Assembly (NCBI GenBank): GCA_002862325.1
Contig: PKCT01000056.1
Span: forward strand, 1-15,103
DNA length: 15,103 nt
Reading direction: 5' to 3'
DNA from: Phycisphaerae bacterium
GTDB lineage: Bacteria > Planctomycetota > Phycisphaerae > Phycisphaerales > SM1A02
The notes under the pieces were generated by a model, which had not been told where the DNA came from, did no database searches, and worked only from the letters and a program-made list of their open reading frames with translations. Both the position numbers and the translations under genes were made by a program. Position 1 is the stretch's first letter. Every line of letters begins with the position of its first letter. Positions 1-5,929 of this stretch are shown here, piece after piece.

Positions 1-299
1 GCGCGACCGGCGTGGTGGCGATCGGCGGTCTCGCCCTCGGGGTCTTCGCCGCGGGCGGCCTGGCGCTCGGCCCCCACACCATCGGACCGACCGGCGGCAG
101 CAGCCCCCAGGCGGACGAGATCAAGCGAATGCTGTGGCAGTGGATTCCCACGACGCCCAACGGGACCCCGAAGCTCATCACGCTCCAGATCATCGTCGCG
201 GCCTTCTACGTCGGACTGGCGATCCTGCTCTCCATGCCGGGGATCGCGAAACTCGCGAGGGACCCGAGCGCCGAGGACGAACCGGCGTCTTCGCCCTGA
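1..299 (+). CDS. C-terminal part of a small membrane protein, unknown function (5' truncated)
   Basis: An open frame is already running at the left edge (codons in phase from base 3) and stops with TGA at 297-299. The visible part, about 99 residues, opens with a Gly/Ala/Leu-rich stretch in which GGLALG occurs twice, which would form a tightly packed membrane helix or helical pair. A polar loop follows (around TTPNGTPK), then a second hydrophobic helix (LQIIVAAFYVGLAILL) and a short acidic tail rich in Glu, Asp and Pro. The true start lies outside the window; the GTG codons at 12 and 15 are probably internal. I do not recognise the family. Glycine-rich repeats of this type occur in various uncharacterised bacterial membrane proteins. 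It ends 27 nt before kynB on the same strand, but kynB appears to have its own promoter, so the two need not be functionally linked. Confidence 0.6.
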   Translation, partial: ATGVVAIGGLALGVFAAGGLALGPHTIGPTGGSSPQADEIKRMLWQWIPTTPNGTPKLITLQIIVAAFYVGLAILLSMPGIAKLARDPSAEDEPASSP

Positions 300-307
300 G
301 CGACGAC

Positions 308-319
308 GGTCGGTACGCT
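308..319 (+). promoter_or_regulatory. Probable kynB promoter -10 region (TACGCT) with shared 12-bp motif
   Basis: The 12-mer GGTCGGTACGCT ends 7 nt before the kynB ATG. Its last six bases (314-319) fit a TANNNT -10 element, which would put the transcript start at or next to the ATG. There is no Shine-Dalgarno sequence between it and the ATG (TTTTCC lies there), which fits a leaderless message. The same 12-mer sits 6 nt before the start of the divergent SDR operon (5888-5899, minus strand). No clear -35 hexamer is visible. Confidence 0.5.
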
Positions 320-326
320 CTTTTCC

Positions 327-950
327 ATGCTCTACGACCTGACCCCTCGGATCGAACCCGGCACGACCAAGGTCTGGCCCGGCGACACGGCACCCACCCG
401 GGAGATGCTGCTGCGGATCTCCGAAGGTGCGAGCGTCGATCTCTCGACCCTCCGCGCATCCGTCCACCTCGGCGCCCACGCGGACGCGCCGTCGCACTAC
501 GGCGCAGACGGCCGCGGAATCGACGAACAACCGCTCGAGCTCTACTGGGGACCGTGCGAGGTGATGCAGGTCGAGGGTCGACGAGCGGGCCGAATCTCGA
601 TCGAAGACCTCCCCCGTGCGCCATCCGAACCACGACTTCTCCTGGCGACGGGGACCTTCGATGGATTCGACGTCTTCAACGAGGATTTCGCCGGTCTCGA
701 GCCGGCCTTGGTCGACCATCTCCACGAGCGCGGCGTCCGGCTCGTCGGCGTGGACACGCCGAGCGTCGACCTCCTCGACGACGCGACGATCATGGCGCAT
801 CATCGATTCCTGGCTCACGACATGGCGATCGTCGAGGGGTTGGACCTGACCGAGGTGCCGGAAGGACGATACGAATTCGTCGGCCTGCCCCTCCGGCTGG
901 CGGGTTTCGACGGCAGCCCCGTGCGGGCGGTGCTACGATCGCTCCCGTGA
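327..950 (+). CDS. kynB: Kynurenine formamidase (cyclase family)
   Basis: This enzyme hydrolyses N-formyl-L-kynurenine to kynurenine and formate, the second step of tryptophan breakdown, in the cytoplasm. The 207-residue length matches bacterial KynB. Diagnostic motifs are VWPGDT (residues 16-21, substrate-binding Trp17) and HLGAHADAPSHY (47-58), which holds the metal ligands His47, His51 and Asp53 and the catalytic-type His57. GVDTPSVD (141-148) and MAHH (156-159) follow, and His159 and Glu170 are likely further ligands. The ATG at 327 is chosen because protein homology starts there (MLYDLTP) and a TANNNT hexamer ends 7 nt upstream. The gene is followed by a 7-bp hairpin. Other kynurenine-route enzymes lie on the opposite strand nearby (2-aminomuconate semialdehyde dehydrogenase and deaminase), which supports the assignment over a generic cyclase. 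The enzymes before and between these steps (tryptophan dioxygenase, kynureninase, monooxygenase, 3-hydroxyanthranilate dioxygenase) are absent from the window. Confidence 0.9.
   Translation: MLYDLTPRIEPGTTKVWPGDTAPTREMLLRISEGASVDLSTLRASVHLGAHADAPSHYGADGRGIDEQPLELYWGPCEVMQVEGRRAGRISIEDLPRAPSEPRLLLATGTFDGFDVFNEDFAGLEPALVDHLHERGVRLVGVDTPSVDLLDDATIMAHHRFLAHDMAIVEGLDLTEVPEGRYEFVGLPLRLAGFDGSPVRAVLRSLP
934..939 (+). promoter_or_regulatory. Possible -10 element (TACGAT) before an alternative GTG start
   Basis: TACGAT lies at the end of kynB, 7 nt before a GTG at 947. That GTG is in frame with the next gene and overlaps the kynB stop as GTGA. This is the same geometry as the TANNNT-start spacing at kynB and at the export operon. 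It could drive a leaderless form of the downstream gene beginning at 947. As a single hexamer inside a coding region it could also be chance. Confidence 0.25.
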
Positions 951-951
951 C

Positions 952-968
952 GGAGGCGGTACGCCTCC
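952..968 (+). terminator. Hairpin just after kynB, terminator-like
   Basis: A perfect inverted repeat, GGAGGCG-GTA-CGCCTCC, has a 7-bp G+C-rich stem and a 3-nt loop and begins 2 nt after the kynB stop. It is followed by CTTCCT, not a clean T tract, so it would be an incomplete intrinsic terminator or an attenuating or stabilising 3' hairpin. If the downstream gene starts at the GTG at 947, the hairpin would lie inside its coding sequence. Confidence 0.4.
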
Positions 969-1000
969 CTTCCTCGCCAACCATCGAGCCCGAGTCCCCC

Positions 1001-1519
1001 ATGAGCACCCCCCGCAGATCCGGCAACGCCCTTCTCATCGTGATCATCGTCGTCTCGACGGTCGCCGCGACGACCGTCGCGGTGGTGCTGTCGCTCCGCG
1101 GTGCGGCCATCGAGACGAAGCGGGACAACGCGACCGCATCGAGCATCCAGCTCGACACCATGCTGCAGCCGGTCGCCGAGTGGGCCGCGTCGGCCATCAC
1201 CACCTGGTCGACCGCGAACAAGGGTGCGCTGCCCAGCGACGCCGAAGGCAGGACCCTGATCGCGGGACTGGAGAATCCACCCGACATCGAAGGCGCCGCG
1301 AACTTCAAGGCGACTCCGGTCTACCGCAGGATGGGCGACAAGAACTTCGAGATCGTCGTCTCGACCGCCGATCTCGACGGCAGCGCACATCTGGTGTATC
1401 CGTTCACCGCCGATGGACGTCTGCTCGCGCCGGTCGAGGACAACATCTTCCTCCAGGCGAATCCGCAGCGGACCGATCCGCTCCAGACCGTGCCGAGCGA
1501 CGGCACCACGCCGCGCTGA
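1001..1519 (+). CDS. Single-pass membrane protein, possible minor-pseudopilin-like; function unknown
   Basis: This is a 172-residue protein. It has a short basic N-terminus (MSTPRRSGN), one strong hydrophobic helix at about residues 9-30 (ALLIVIIVVSTVAATTVAVV), and then a soluble domain. The domain has a Trp-containing helix around WAASAITTWS and ends in a polar, Thr/Pro-rich tail. A basic Gly/Asn junction followed by ALLIVIIVV recalls the N-termini of GspK/PilX-type minor pilins, which lack the usual Glu at position 5. There is no proper prepilin cleavage motif and no other secretion gene here, so this is only a suggestion. The start is uncertain. ATG 1001 puts the membrane helix next to the N-terminus but has only a weak GAG upstream. 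GTG 947 overlaps the kynB stop (GTGA), has a TANNNT hexamer 7 nt upstream, and would add 18 residues. It converges on the amnD-like gene with 19 nt between the stops. Confidence 0.6.
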   Translation: MSTPRRSGNALLIVIIVVSTVAATTVAVVLSLRGAAIETKRDNATASSIQLDTMLQPVAEWAASAITTWSTANKGALPSDAEGRTLIAGLENPPDIEGAANFKATPVYRRMGDKNFEIVVSTADLDGSAHLVYPFTADGRLLAPVEDNIFLQANPQRTDPLQTVPSDGTTPR

Positions 1520-1538
1520 TCCCCGGCCTTGGCGTCGA

Positions 1539-1973
1539 TCAGTCGATCGTCGCGACCACCTTCACCTCGACCGCGATGGGCGTCGGAAGCGCATTGATCT
1601 CGATCGTCGTCCGGGCGGGATTGGGATTGCCTTCGCCTGCGAAGTACTCGGCGTAGACGCGGTTGTAGACGGCGAAGTCGCTCTTCATGTCGGTGAGGAA
1701 CACCAGGACATCGACGATGTTCTCCCAGGGCACGCCCGAATCCTCCATCACCGCCCGCACGTTGTCGAAGCACGAACGGCACTGGGCTTCGATGTCCTTC
1801 GCGACCACCGACCCCGACTCGTCGAGGGTGACGCCGGGAATCTCGGACGAACCTCGTCGTCTCGGACCGACGCCCGATAGGAAGAGAAGATTCCCCGCTC
1901 GGCGGGCGTGCGGATAGGCGCCGACCGGCTTGGGTGCGCGGGAGGATCGAATCGGCTCGCTCGGGGTGGTCAT
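1539..1973 (-). CDS. amnD: RidA-family protein, probable 2-aminomuconate deaminase
   Basis: This 144-residue protein is of the RidA/YjgF fold, a small cytoplasmic trimer. RidA features include the conserved Arg in PARTTIEINALP (Arg121) and the VFLTDMKSDFAVYNRVYAEYF segment (91-111). Several segments match the 2-aminomuconate deaminase subgroup (AmnD/NbaF) better than general RidA: KPVGAYPHARRAGNLLFLSG (15-34), VGPRRRGSSEIPGV (35-48), DIEAQC (60-65) and a C-terminal ALPTPIAVEVK. That enzyme converts 2-aminomuconate to 4-oxalocrotonate and ammonia, directly after the semialdehyde dehydrogenase encoded two genes upstream. It is the last gene of the five-gene minus-strand operon and starts 15 nt after the DUF4396 gene. 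A GGAG sits 7 nt before its ATG, supporting the start. A general enamine/imine deaminase role remains possible, but the context favours the pathway-specific enzyme. Confidence 0.8.
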   Translation of the reverse strand: MTTPSEPIRSSRAPKPVGAYPHARRAGNLLFLSGVGPRRRGSSEIPGVTLDESGSVVAKDIEAQCRSCFDNVRAVMEDSGVPWENIVDVLVFLTDMKSDFAVYNRVYAEYFAGEGNPNPARTTIEINALPTPIAVEVKVVATID

Positions 1974-1988
1974 GCGTGGACTCCAGGA

Positions 1989-3041
1989 TCAGTCAAAGGG
2001 TATCGGGGTCACGAAACCCACCGCGACGACGACCGCGACGAAGAGGATCGTGGTCCCGAGAAGCCAGGCAAAGGTCTTGCCCGGCGCGAGACTCGCCATC
2101 CGATGACCCGCATGGGCATCGTGAGCTCCAGGCGCCATCGCCCCGTGGTCCATCCCCTCGTGGTCCATCGCCCCGTGGCCCATTGCCCCGTGGTCCATCG
2201 CCCCGTGGTCCATCGCACCGTGGCCCATTGGCCCATGGTCCATCGCACCGTGATCCATCGCGCTACCGTGCATCGAATGCGATTCATGCGTCATGTGATC
2301 GGCGGTCGAGGCATGACCGCCGTGGTGATGTTCGGACGCGATTTCGCCCGAACGATGGGATGTCGCCGGCGGATCGTCCGCGCCGGGGATCGTCATGCAT
2401 CCGTGCTTCAGTCCCCGAGCCACCAGCCATCGATTGATCGGAAACGCGGTGACGCCACCGACCACGGTCGCAAGACTCATGCGGAACCAGAATGCGGCTT
2501 CGGTCGGCTCGCGGGAATCTGGCCACACGCTCGCGAGCAGCAACATGGTCGGAATCATGCCGACCATGACGAAGTTCATCGACACCGTCTCCGCGAAGAA
2601 GGTCTTCCTGACCGCGAGCCAGTATCGACCGTCGAACATGCCGATCATCATGAGCGCCTGGAAGATGAACAATCCGCACACGAAACCCGCGACGTATTCC
2701 AGCACGATCTCCCAGCCGGTGGGCACCGCGAGCGCGGAGGCGATCACCGCCGCGATCAGGATGCCGGTGGCGTCGCCCGCCAGACAATGCACCTCGCTGT
2801 TGACGCCCTGCTTCCACGTGGCCCTGGTGTAGCGATCGTGTCCACCCGGAAACGGTCGCCGACATGCGTAGAGAAACGCGATGAATCCGATCGGCCCGGT
2901 GTAGAAGACGACCAGGATCCAACCGAGCTTCTGGACCGGGGACACCGGCGCGTTGGTGAAGAGATCCCAGACGAGCAGCAGCAGGCAGCCCGCGGTCAAC
3001 GCAAACCAGACCACCATCGCACCGTCGAGCACGGTTTCCAT
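1989..3041 (-). CDS. DUF4396 multi-pass membrane protein with His/Met-rich repeat tail
   Basis: This is a 350-residue integral membrane protein. Hydrophobic segments lie at about 7-28, 40-60, 90-107, 116-135, 154-172, 188-205 and 324-345. The EVHCLAGDATG segment (83-93) before the third helix and the overall layout fit DUF4396, a family of unknown function sometimes found with copper-handling proteins. Between the last two helices lies a hydrophilic loop (about 225-315) very rich in His and Met. It holds eight tandem pentapeptides of type DHGAM/GHGAM, flanked by HHH, HMTHESHSMH and HDAHAGH. Met/His repeats of this sort bind copper or similar soft metals in other proteins, so metal binding is a reasonable inference. 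The gene starts with a strong GGAGG 7 nt before the ATG, and TGATG overlaps the lipoprotein stop by one base, suggesting coupled translation. Why it lies inside a catabolic operon is unclear. A metal supply role for a pathway dioxygenase or a quinone/copper link are guesses only. Confidence 0.75.
   Translation of the reverse strand: METVLDGAMVVWFALTAGCLLLLVWDLFTNAPVSPVQKLGWILVVFYTGPIGFIAFLYACRRPFPGGHDRYTRATWKQGVNSEVHCLAGDATGILIAAVIASALAVPTGWEIVLEYVAGFVCGLFIFQALMMIGMFDGRYWLAVRKTFFAETVSMNFVMVGMIPTMLLLASVWPDSREPTEAAFWFRMSLATVVGGVTAFPINRWLVARGLKHGCMTIPGADDPPATSHRSGEIASEHHHGGHASTADHMTHESHSMHGSAMDHGAMDHGPMGHGAMDHGAMDHGAMGHGAMDHEGMDHGAMAPGAHDAHAGHRMASLAPGKTFAWLLGTTILFVAVVVAVGFVTPIPFD
2136..2255 (-). 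repeat. Eight 15-bp tandem repeats encoding DHGAM-type pentapeptides
   Basis: Eight uninterrupted 15-bp units (plus-strand consensus CATCGCCCCGTGGTC) run inside the DUF4396 gene, with a ninth decayed unit at 2256-2270. On the coding strand the units read DHGAM, DHGPM, GHGAM, DHGAM, DHGAM, GHGAM, DHEGM, DHGAM. Each supplies one His and one Met. The period is an exact multiple of three, so unit gain or loss would keep the frame and change the number of metal-binding units. Confidence 0.9.
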
Positions 3042-3601
3042 CAGAGATCCTCCGCCGTCACCGCCTCGTGTGCCGATTCGTTCCCCGCCAGATACGCGCG
3101 GCGATACGGTCGGCCGAACTCACGGAACATCGCGTCCACCTTGGCCTGCTCGATCACGTCGACCTTCGCGTCGCCGTGCGCGTTGATGCGCTTCTGCGCC
3201 TCGACCAGAGCCGGGCGATCGTGCCGGAGGAACGCCTCCACCGCATCGACCATCGCGTTCCAGTCCACGGGCAGATCCTTCGGCTCCGATGCGAGACGGG
3301 CGGCGGGAAGAAGCGCGAGGGCGGCCTGGTCGTTCCCGGCGCAGGCGAGCATCTCCGCCCGGTGGAACTGCAGCACCGAGACCTGCCAGGGATCGAGACC
3401 ACCGGCGTTCGCCGCGAGATACCGCTCGATGAGTGTCGCCGCCTCGCCGTATCGCCCCCGCTCGGCGTCGGCCCGCCACCCCTCGCCATGGAGATCGGCG
3501 AACGCCTGAAAGCTCGTGTCCCGAAGACTGGAATCGGCCGGCGGCGTCGAACATGCGACGATAAGCAACGACGTGCAGACGAGGACGGATGAAAGACGCA
3601 T
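3041..3601 (-). CDS. Predicted lipoprotein of unknown function
   Basis: This is a 186-residue protein with a lipoprotein signal: a basic MRL start, a hydrophobic core, and a lipobox I-V-A-C with the lipidated Cys at position 17, followed by STPPADSS. The mature part is mostly helical and Ala-rich. Segments such as RGRYGEAATLIERYLAA and NDQAALALLPAARLAS look like TPR-type helical pairs, but no firm family is recognised. A GGAG lies 7 nt before the ATG, and the gene follows the aldehyde dehydrogenase stop by 13 nt. Its stop overlaps the start of the DUF4396 gene by one base (TGATG), so the two are probably translated together. Lipoprotein and membrane protein may work as a pair at the cell envelope. 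Its place in a tryptophan-catabolic operon is not explained by the sequence. Confidence 0.7.
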   Translation of the reverse strand: MRLSSVLVCTSLLIVACSTPPADSSLRDTSFQAFADLHGEGWRADAERGRYGEAATLIERYLAANAGGLDPWQVSVLQFHRAEMLACAGNDQAALALLPAARLASEPKDLPVDWNAMVDAVEAFLRHDRPALVEAQKRINAHGDAKVDVIEQAKVDAMFREFGRPYRRAYLAGNESAHEAVTAEDL

Positions 3602-3614
3602 CTGGAATCTCCGT

Positions 3615-5081
3615 TCAACCGCGATGGGCGATCGTGACGCTCCGTGGCTCGGTGAAGAACCGAAGGGCGTCCTCGCCGCCCTCGCGCCCGACTCCGGAAT
3701 CCTTCATTCCGCCGAAAGGCGTGCGAAGGTCGCGAAGCATCCAGCTGTTGACCCAGATCATGCCCGCGTCGATCCGCGCGGCCATCCGATGGGCCCGTTC
3801 GAGATCCCTGGTCCAGAGGGAGCAGGCGAGTCCGTACCGGGTGGCGTTCGCCCGAGCGACCGCCTCCCCGTGGTGATCGAATCCCTGAACGGTGACCACC
3901 GGTCCGAAGATCTCGTGCTGATTCGTGTCGGAGCCCTGGTCGAGGCCCATCAGCACCGTCGGCTCGAGGAAGAAGCCTCCCTGCACGCGATCCGGCAGGG
4001 CCCCCGGCCGTCCCCCACCATGGGCGAGCGTGCCGCCTTCGGAGACCGCGCGGGCGATCGCGGATTCGACCGTCGCTCGGTGCGATTCGGAGACGAGCGG
4101 CCCGAGATCGGTCTCCGGATCCAGCGGGTCGCCGACCTTCAGCGCGGCGACCGACTCGAGGAACCGCGACATGAATCCCTTGAGGCGCTCGCGATGGACG
4201 AGGATCCGCGAACCACAGGTGCAGATCTGTCCCGAATTCTGGAAGCACGCCCGGACGATCACCGGCATCGCCGCCTCGAGGTCGGCATCTTCGCACACGA
4301 CGATCGCGTTCTTCCCGCCGAGTTCGAGCGACGTGCGCTTGAACATGGGCGCCGCGACCGACGCGATCGCGGCGCCGGTCCCGGTCCCGCCGGTGAAGGT
4401 GATGGTGGGTGTCTTCGGATGCTCCACAAGACGACGACCCACGATGTCGCCCACACCGTGGACGATGTTGAGGACCCCCGGCGGCAGACCCGCTTCGACC
4501 GCGAGCTCGGCGACGTGGTGCGCGGTCAAGGGCGTCACTTCGCTCGGCTTCGCGACCACGGTGTTTCCGGTCGCCAGGGCGGGCGCGAACTTCCAGGTCA
4601 TCAGATAGAGAGGCAGATTCCAGGGTGAGATGCACGCCGCCACGCCTCGCGGACGACGAAGCGTGTAGTTGAGTCCCTGGGTCCCGAGGTCGAAGAACTC
4701 GCTTTGGGTCTGTCGGACCGCATCCGCGAAGAAGCGAAGGTTCGCCGCGGCCCGCGGGATCTCGAGGTCGCGGGCGAGCGAGAAGGGCTTCCCCTGATCG
4801 ATCGACTCGAGCCGCGCGAGTTCGTCGCCGTGCGAATCGATGAGATCGGCGAGGCGATGCAACACGGCGGCCCGCTCGTGGGCGGAACAGCCACTCCAGA
4901 TCGGAAACGCCTCGACCGCGAGCGCCACCGCTCGATCGACGTCGTCGGTGGAACCCTTCGGCACCACACCGACGCGATCACCGGTCGCCGGGTCGACGAC
5001 CGGTATCGTCTCTCCGCTCGTGGAGTCCACCATGCCGCCGATCAGCTGACGGACCGTGATGTCGGTTTCGGTGCCGCTCAT
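3615..5081 (-). CDS. amnC: Aldehyde dehydrogenase, probable 2-aminomuconate-6-semialdehyde dehydrogenase
   Basis: This is a 488-residue NAD-dependent aldehyde dehydrogenase, full length for the family. Catalytic residues are all present: Asn155 in SPWNLPLYLMTWK (152-164), Glu253 in LELGGKN (252-258), and the nucleophile Cys287 in QNSGQICTCGSRILV (281-295). Cofactor-binding segments TGNTVVAKPSEVTP (171-184) and FTGGTGTG (229-236) and the late EIFGPV motif (390-395) are normal. NLPLYLMTWK and NSGQIC-C-SR are typical of the muconic-semialdehyde group (AmnC/NbaE, and animal ALDH8A1). These oxidise 2-aminomuconate or 2-hydroxymuconate semialdehyde. The amnD-like deaminase in the same operon favours the amino substrate. 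The ATG at 5081 overlaps the SDR stop by 4 nt (ATGA) and is preceded by GGAGGAAGGG. The frame stays open upstream to 5513, but that stretch is antisense-frame noise over the SDR gene. Substrate choice between amino and hydroxy forms cannot be settled here. Confidence 0.85.
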   Translation of the reverse strand: MSGTETDITVRQLIGGMVDSTSGETIPVVDPATGDRVGVVPKGSTDDVDRAVALAVEAFPIWSGCSAHERAAVLHRLADLIDSHGDELARLESIDQGKPFSLARDLEIPRAAANLRFFADAVRQTQSEFFDLGTQGLNYTLRRPRGVAACISPWNLPLYLMTWKFAPALATGNTVVAKPSEVTPLTAHHVAELAVEAGLPPGVLNIVHGVGDIVGRRLVEHPKTPTITFTGGTGTGAAIASVAAPMFKRTSLELGGKNAIVVCEDADLEAAMPVIVRACFQNSGQICTCGSRILVHRERLKGFMSRFLESVAALKVGDPLDPETDLGPLVSESHRATVESAIARAVSEGGTLAHGGGRPGALPDRVQGGFFLEPTVLMGLDQGSDTNQHEIFGPVVTVQGFDHHGEAVARANATRYGLACSLWTRDLERAHRMAARIDAGMIWVNSWMLRDLRTPFGGMKDSGVGREGGEDALRFFTEPRSVTIAHRG

Positions 5082-5881
5082 CCCTGGGCCACCCTTCCTC
5101 CATCGACGGGGAGATTCACGCCGTTGACGTAGCCGCCGGCGGGCGACGCGAGGAACACCGCGGCCGCGGCCAGTTCCCGAGGGTCGCCGATGCGTCCGGC
5201 GGGAATGCCCGCGATCGCCTGGGCGGTCACGTCGTCGACCGTCGAACCGCCTCGTCGCGCCTTGCCCTCGAAGAGCGATGAAAGACGCGCCGTATCCGTG
5301 AATCCAGGAAGGAGATTGTTCACCGTGATCCCGAACGGTCCGAGCTCGACGGCCAGGGTTCGACCCCAGTTCGCGACCGCGCCGCGAATGGTGTTGCTCA
5401 CCCCGAGCCCCTTGATCGGGGTGACGACGGACGTGGAGATCACGTTGAGGATTCGTCCGTAACCCGCGTCCCGCATGCCCGGTGCGAGCGCCTGGACGAA
5501 CGCCTGGCCGCATCCCAGATGCATTCGAAACGCCCGCTCGAAGTCCTCGTGCTCCGCATCGACCGCGAAGCCCGCGGCCGGTCCGCCCGTGTTGTTGACG
5601 AGAATGTGGACTTGACCGAACTCTTCAGGAATCGCATCCGCGAGACTTCGTACCGCATCGAGATCGGTGAAGTCCGCACAGGCCGTGATGTGTGTCTGCC
5701 CGGAACCGCGATCCAGACCCTCCAGCACCATCTTGAGACCGTCGGCGTTGCGTCCGACGAGGCAGATGGTCGCACCCGCGGCCGCGAACGCCTCGGCGAT
5801 CGCACGCCCGATGCCCTGGGTGCTTCCACAGACCACCGCACGGCGTCCGGAGAGCGAGAAGTCGAGGAGTGGTTGACTCAT
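5078..5881 (-). CDS. SDR-fold protein lacking the YxxxK catalytic pair
   Basis: This is a 267-residue short-chain dehydrogenase/reductase fold, first gene of the minus-strand operon. The Rossmann nucleotide motif GSTQGIG (19-25), the VNNTGGP segment (95-101) and the C-terminal NGVNLPVDGGR (253-263) are all normal. The active site is not. Ser149 lies at the usual catalytic serine position (VISTS), but the expected Tyr is Ser162 and the expected Lys is Arg166 (SNTIR). This pattern occurs in a subgroup of SDR proteins related to 3-oxoacyl-ACP reductases (SN-x-x-R in place of YxxxK), so it is unlikely to be an error. Chemistry may be altered or absent. The ATG at 5881 is preferred over 5923: SDR homology starts just after it, and a TANNNT hexamer (TACGCT) ends 6 nt upstream. 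Its stop overlaps the dehydrogenase start (ATGA). A role beside the aminomuconate enzymes is implied by position, but the substrate is unknown. Confidence 0.8.
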   Translation of the reverse strand: MSQPLLDFSLSGRRAVVCGSTQGIGRAIAEAFAAAGATICLVGRNADGLKMVLEGLDRGSGQTHITACADFTDLDAVRSLADAIPEEFGQVHILVNNTGGPAAGFAVDAEHEDFERAFRMHLGCGQAFVQALAPGMRDAGYGRILNVISTSVVTPIKGLGVSNTIRGAVANWGRTLAVELGPFGITVNNLLPGFTDTARLSSLFEGKARRGGSTVDDVTAQAIAGIPAGRIGDPRELAAAAVFLASPAGGYVNGVNLPVDGGRVAQG

Positions 5882-5887
5882 GCCCGC

Positions 5888-5899
5888 AGCGTACCGACC
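5888..5899 (-). promoter_or_regulatory. Probable promoter -10 region of the SDR-amnC-amnD operon
   Basis: Read on the minus strand, these bases are GGTCGGTACGCT, identical to the 12-mer before kynB. TACGCT (5893 to 5888) lies 6 nt before the SDR ATG. The spacer is GCGGGC, with no Shine-Dalgarno sequence, so a leaderless transcript is likely. The shared 12-mer, not only the hexamer, suggests one sigma factor or regulator serving both catabolic units. Confidence 0.5.
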
Positions 5900-5917
5900 T
5901 GGCGATCCGCACGTCCC

Positions 5918-5923
5918 TACCAT
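5918..5923 (+). promoter_or_regulatory. Probable -10 element (TACCAT) of the MOSC-mobA unit
   Basis: TACCAT ends 6 nt before the ATG of the MOSC gene, with no Shine-Dalgarno sequence between. It lies back-to-back with the SDR promoter inside a 48-bp divergent gap (5882-5929). The upstream contact regions of the two promoters must therefore overlap, and simultaneous occupancy may be limited. Confidence 0.4.
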
Positions 5924-5929
5924 GGACGC

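Noticed and set aside
1520..1538. Bidirectional terminator between the convergent genes
   Set aside because: The 19-nt gap shows no stable inverted repeat or T tract; only short GATC-type repeats occur nearby.
2136..2270. CRISPR-like array
   Set aside because: The 15-bp units are contiguous with no spacers, and the period keeps the reading frame of a membrane protein. They are coding tandem repeats.
1908..3509. Long plus-strand open frame with His/Val/Pro-rich repeats (HRPVVHRPVAH type)
   Set aside because: It is the antisense reading of the DUF4396 tandem repeats and the lipoprotein gene. The minus-strand frames have proper starts, membrane helices and a lipobox, and the plus-strand translation shows no domain.
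5082..5513. N-terminal extension of the aldehyde dehydrogenase
   Set aside because: The upstream part is low-complexity Arg-rich sequence overlapping the SDR gene in another frame. ATG 5081 has a good ribosome site and gives a full-length 488-residue enzyme.
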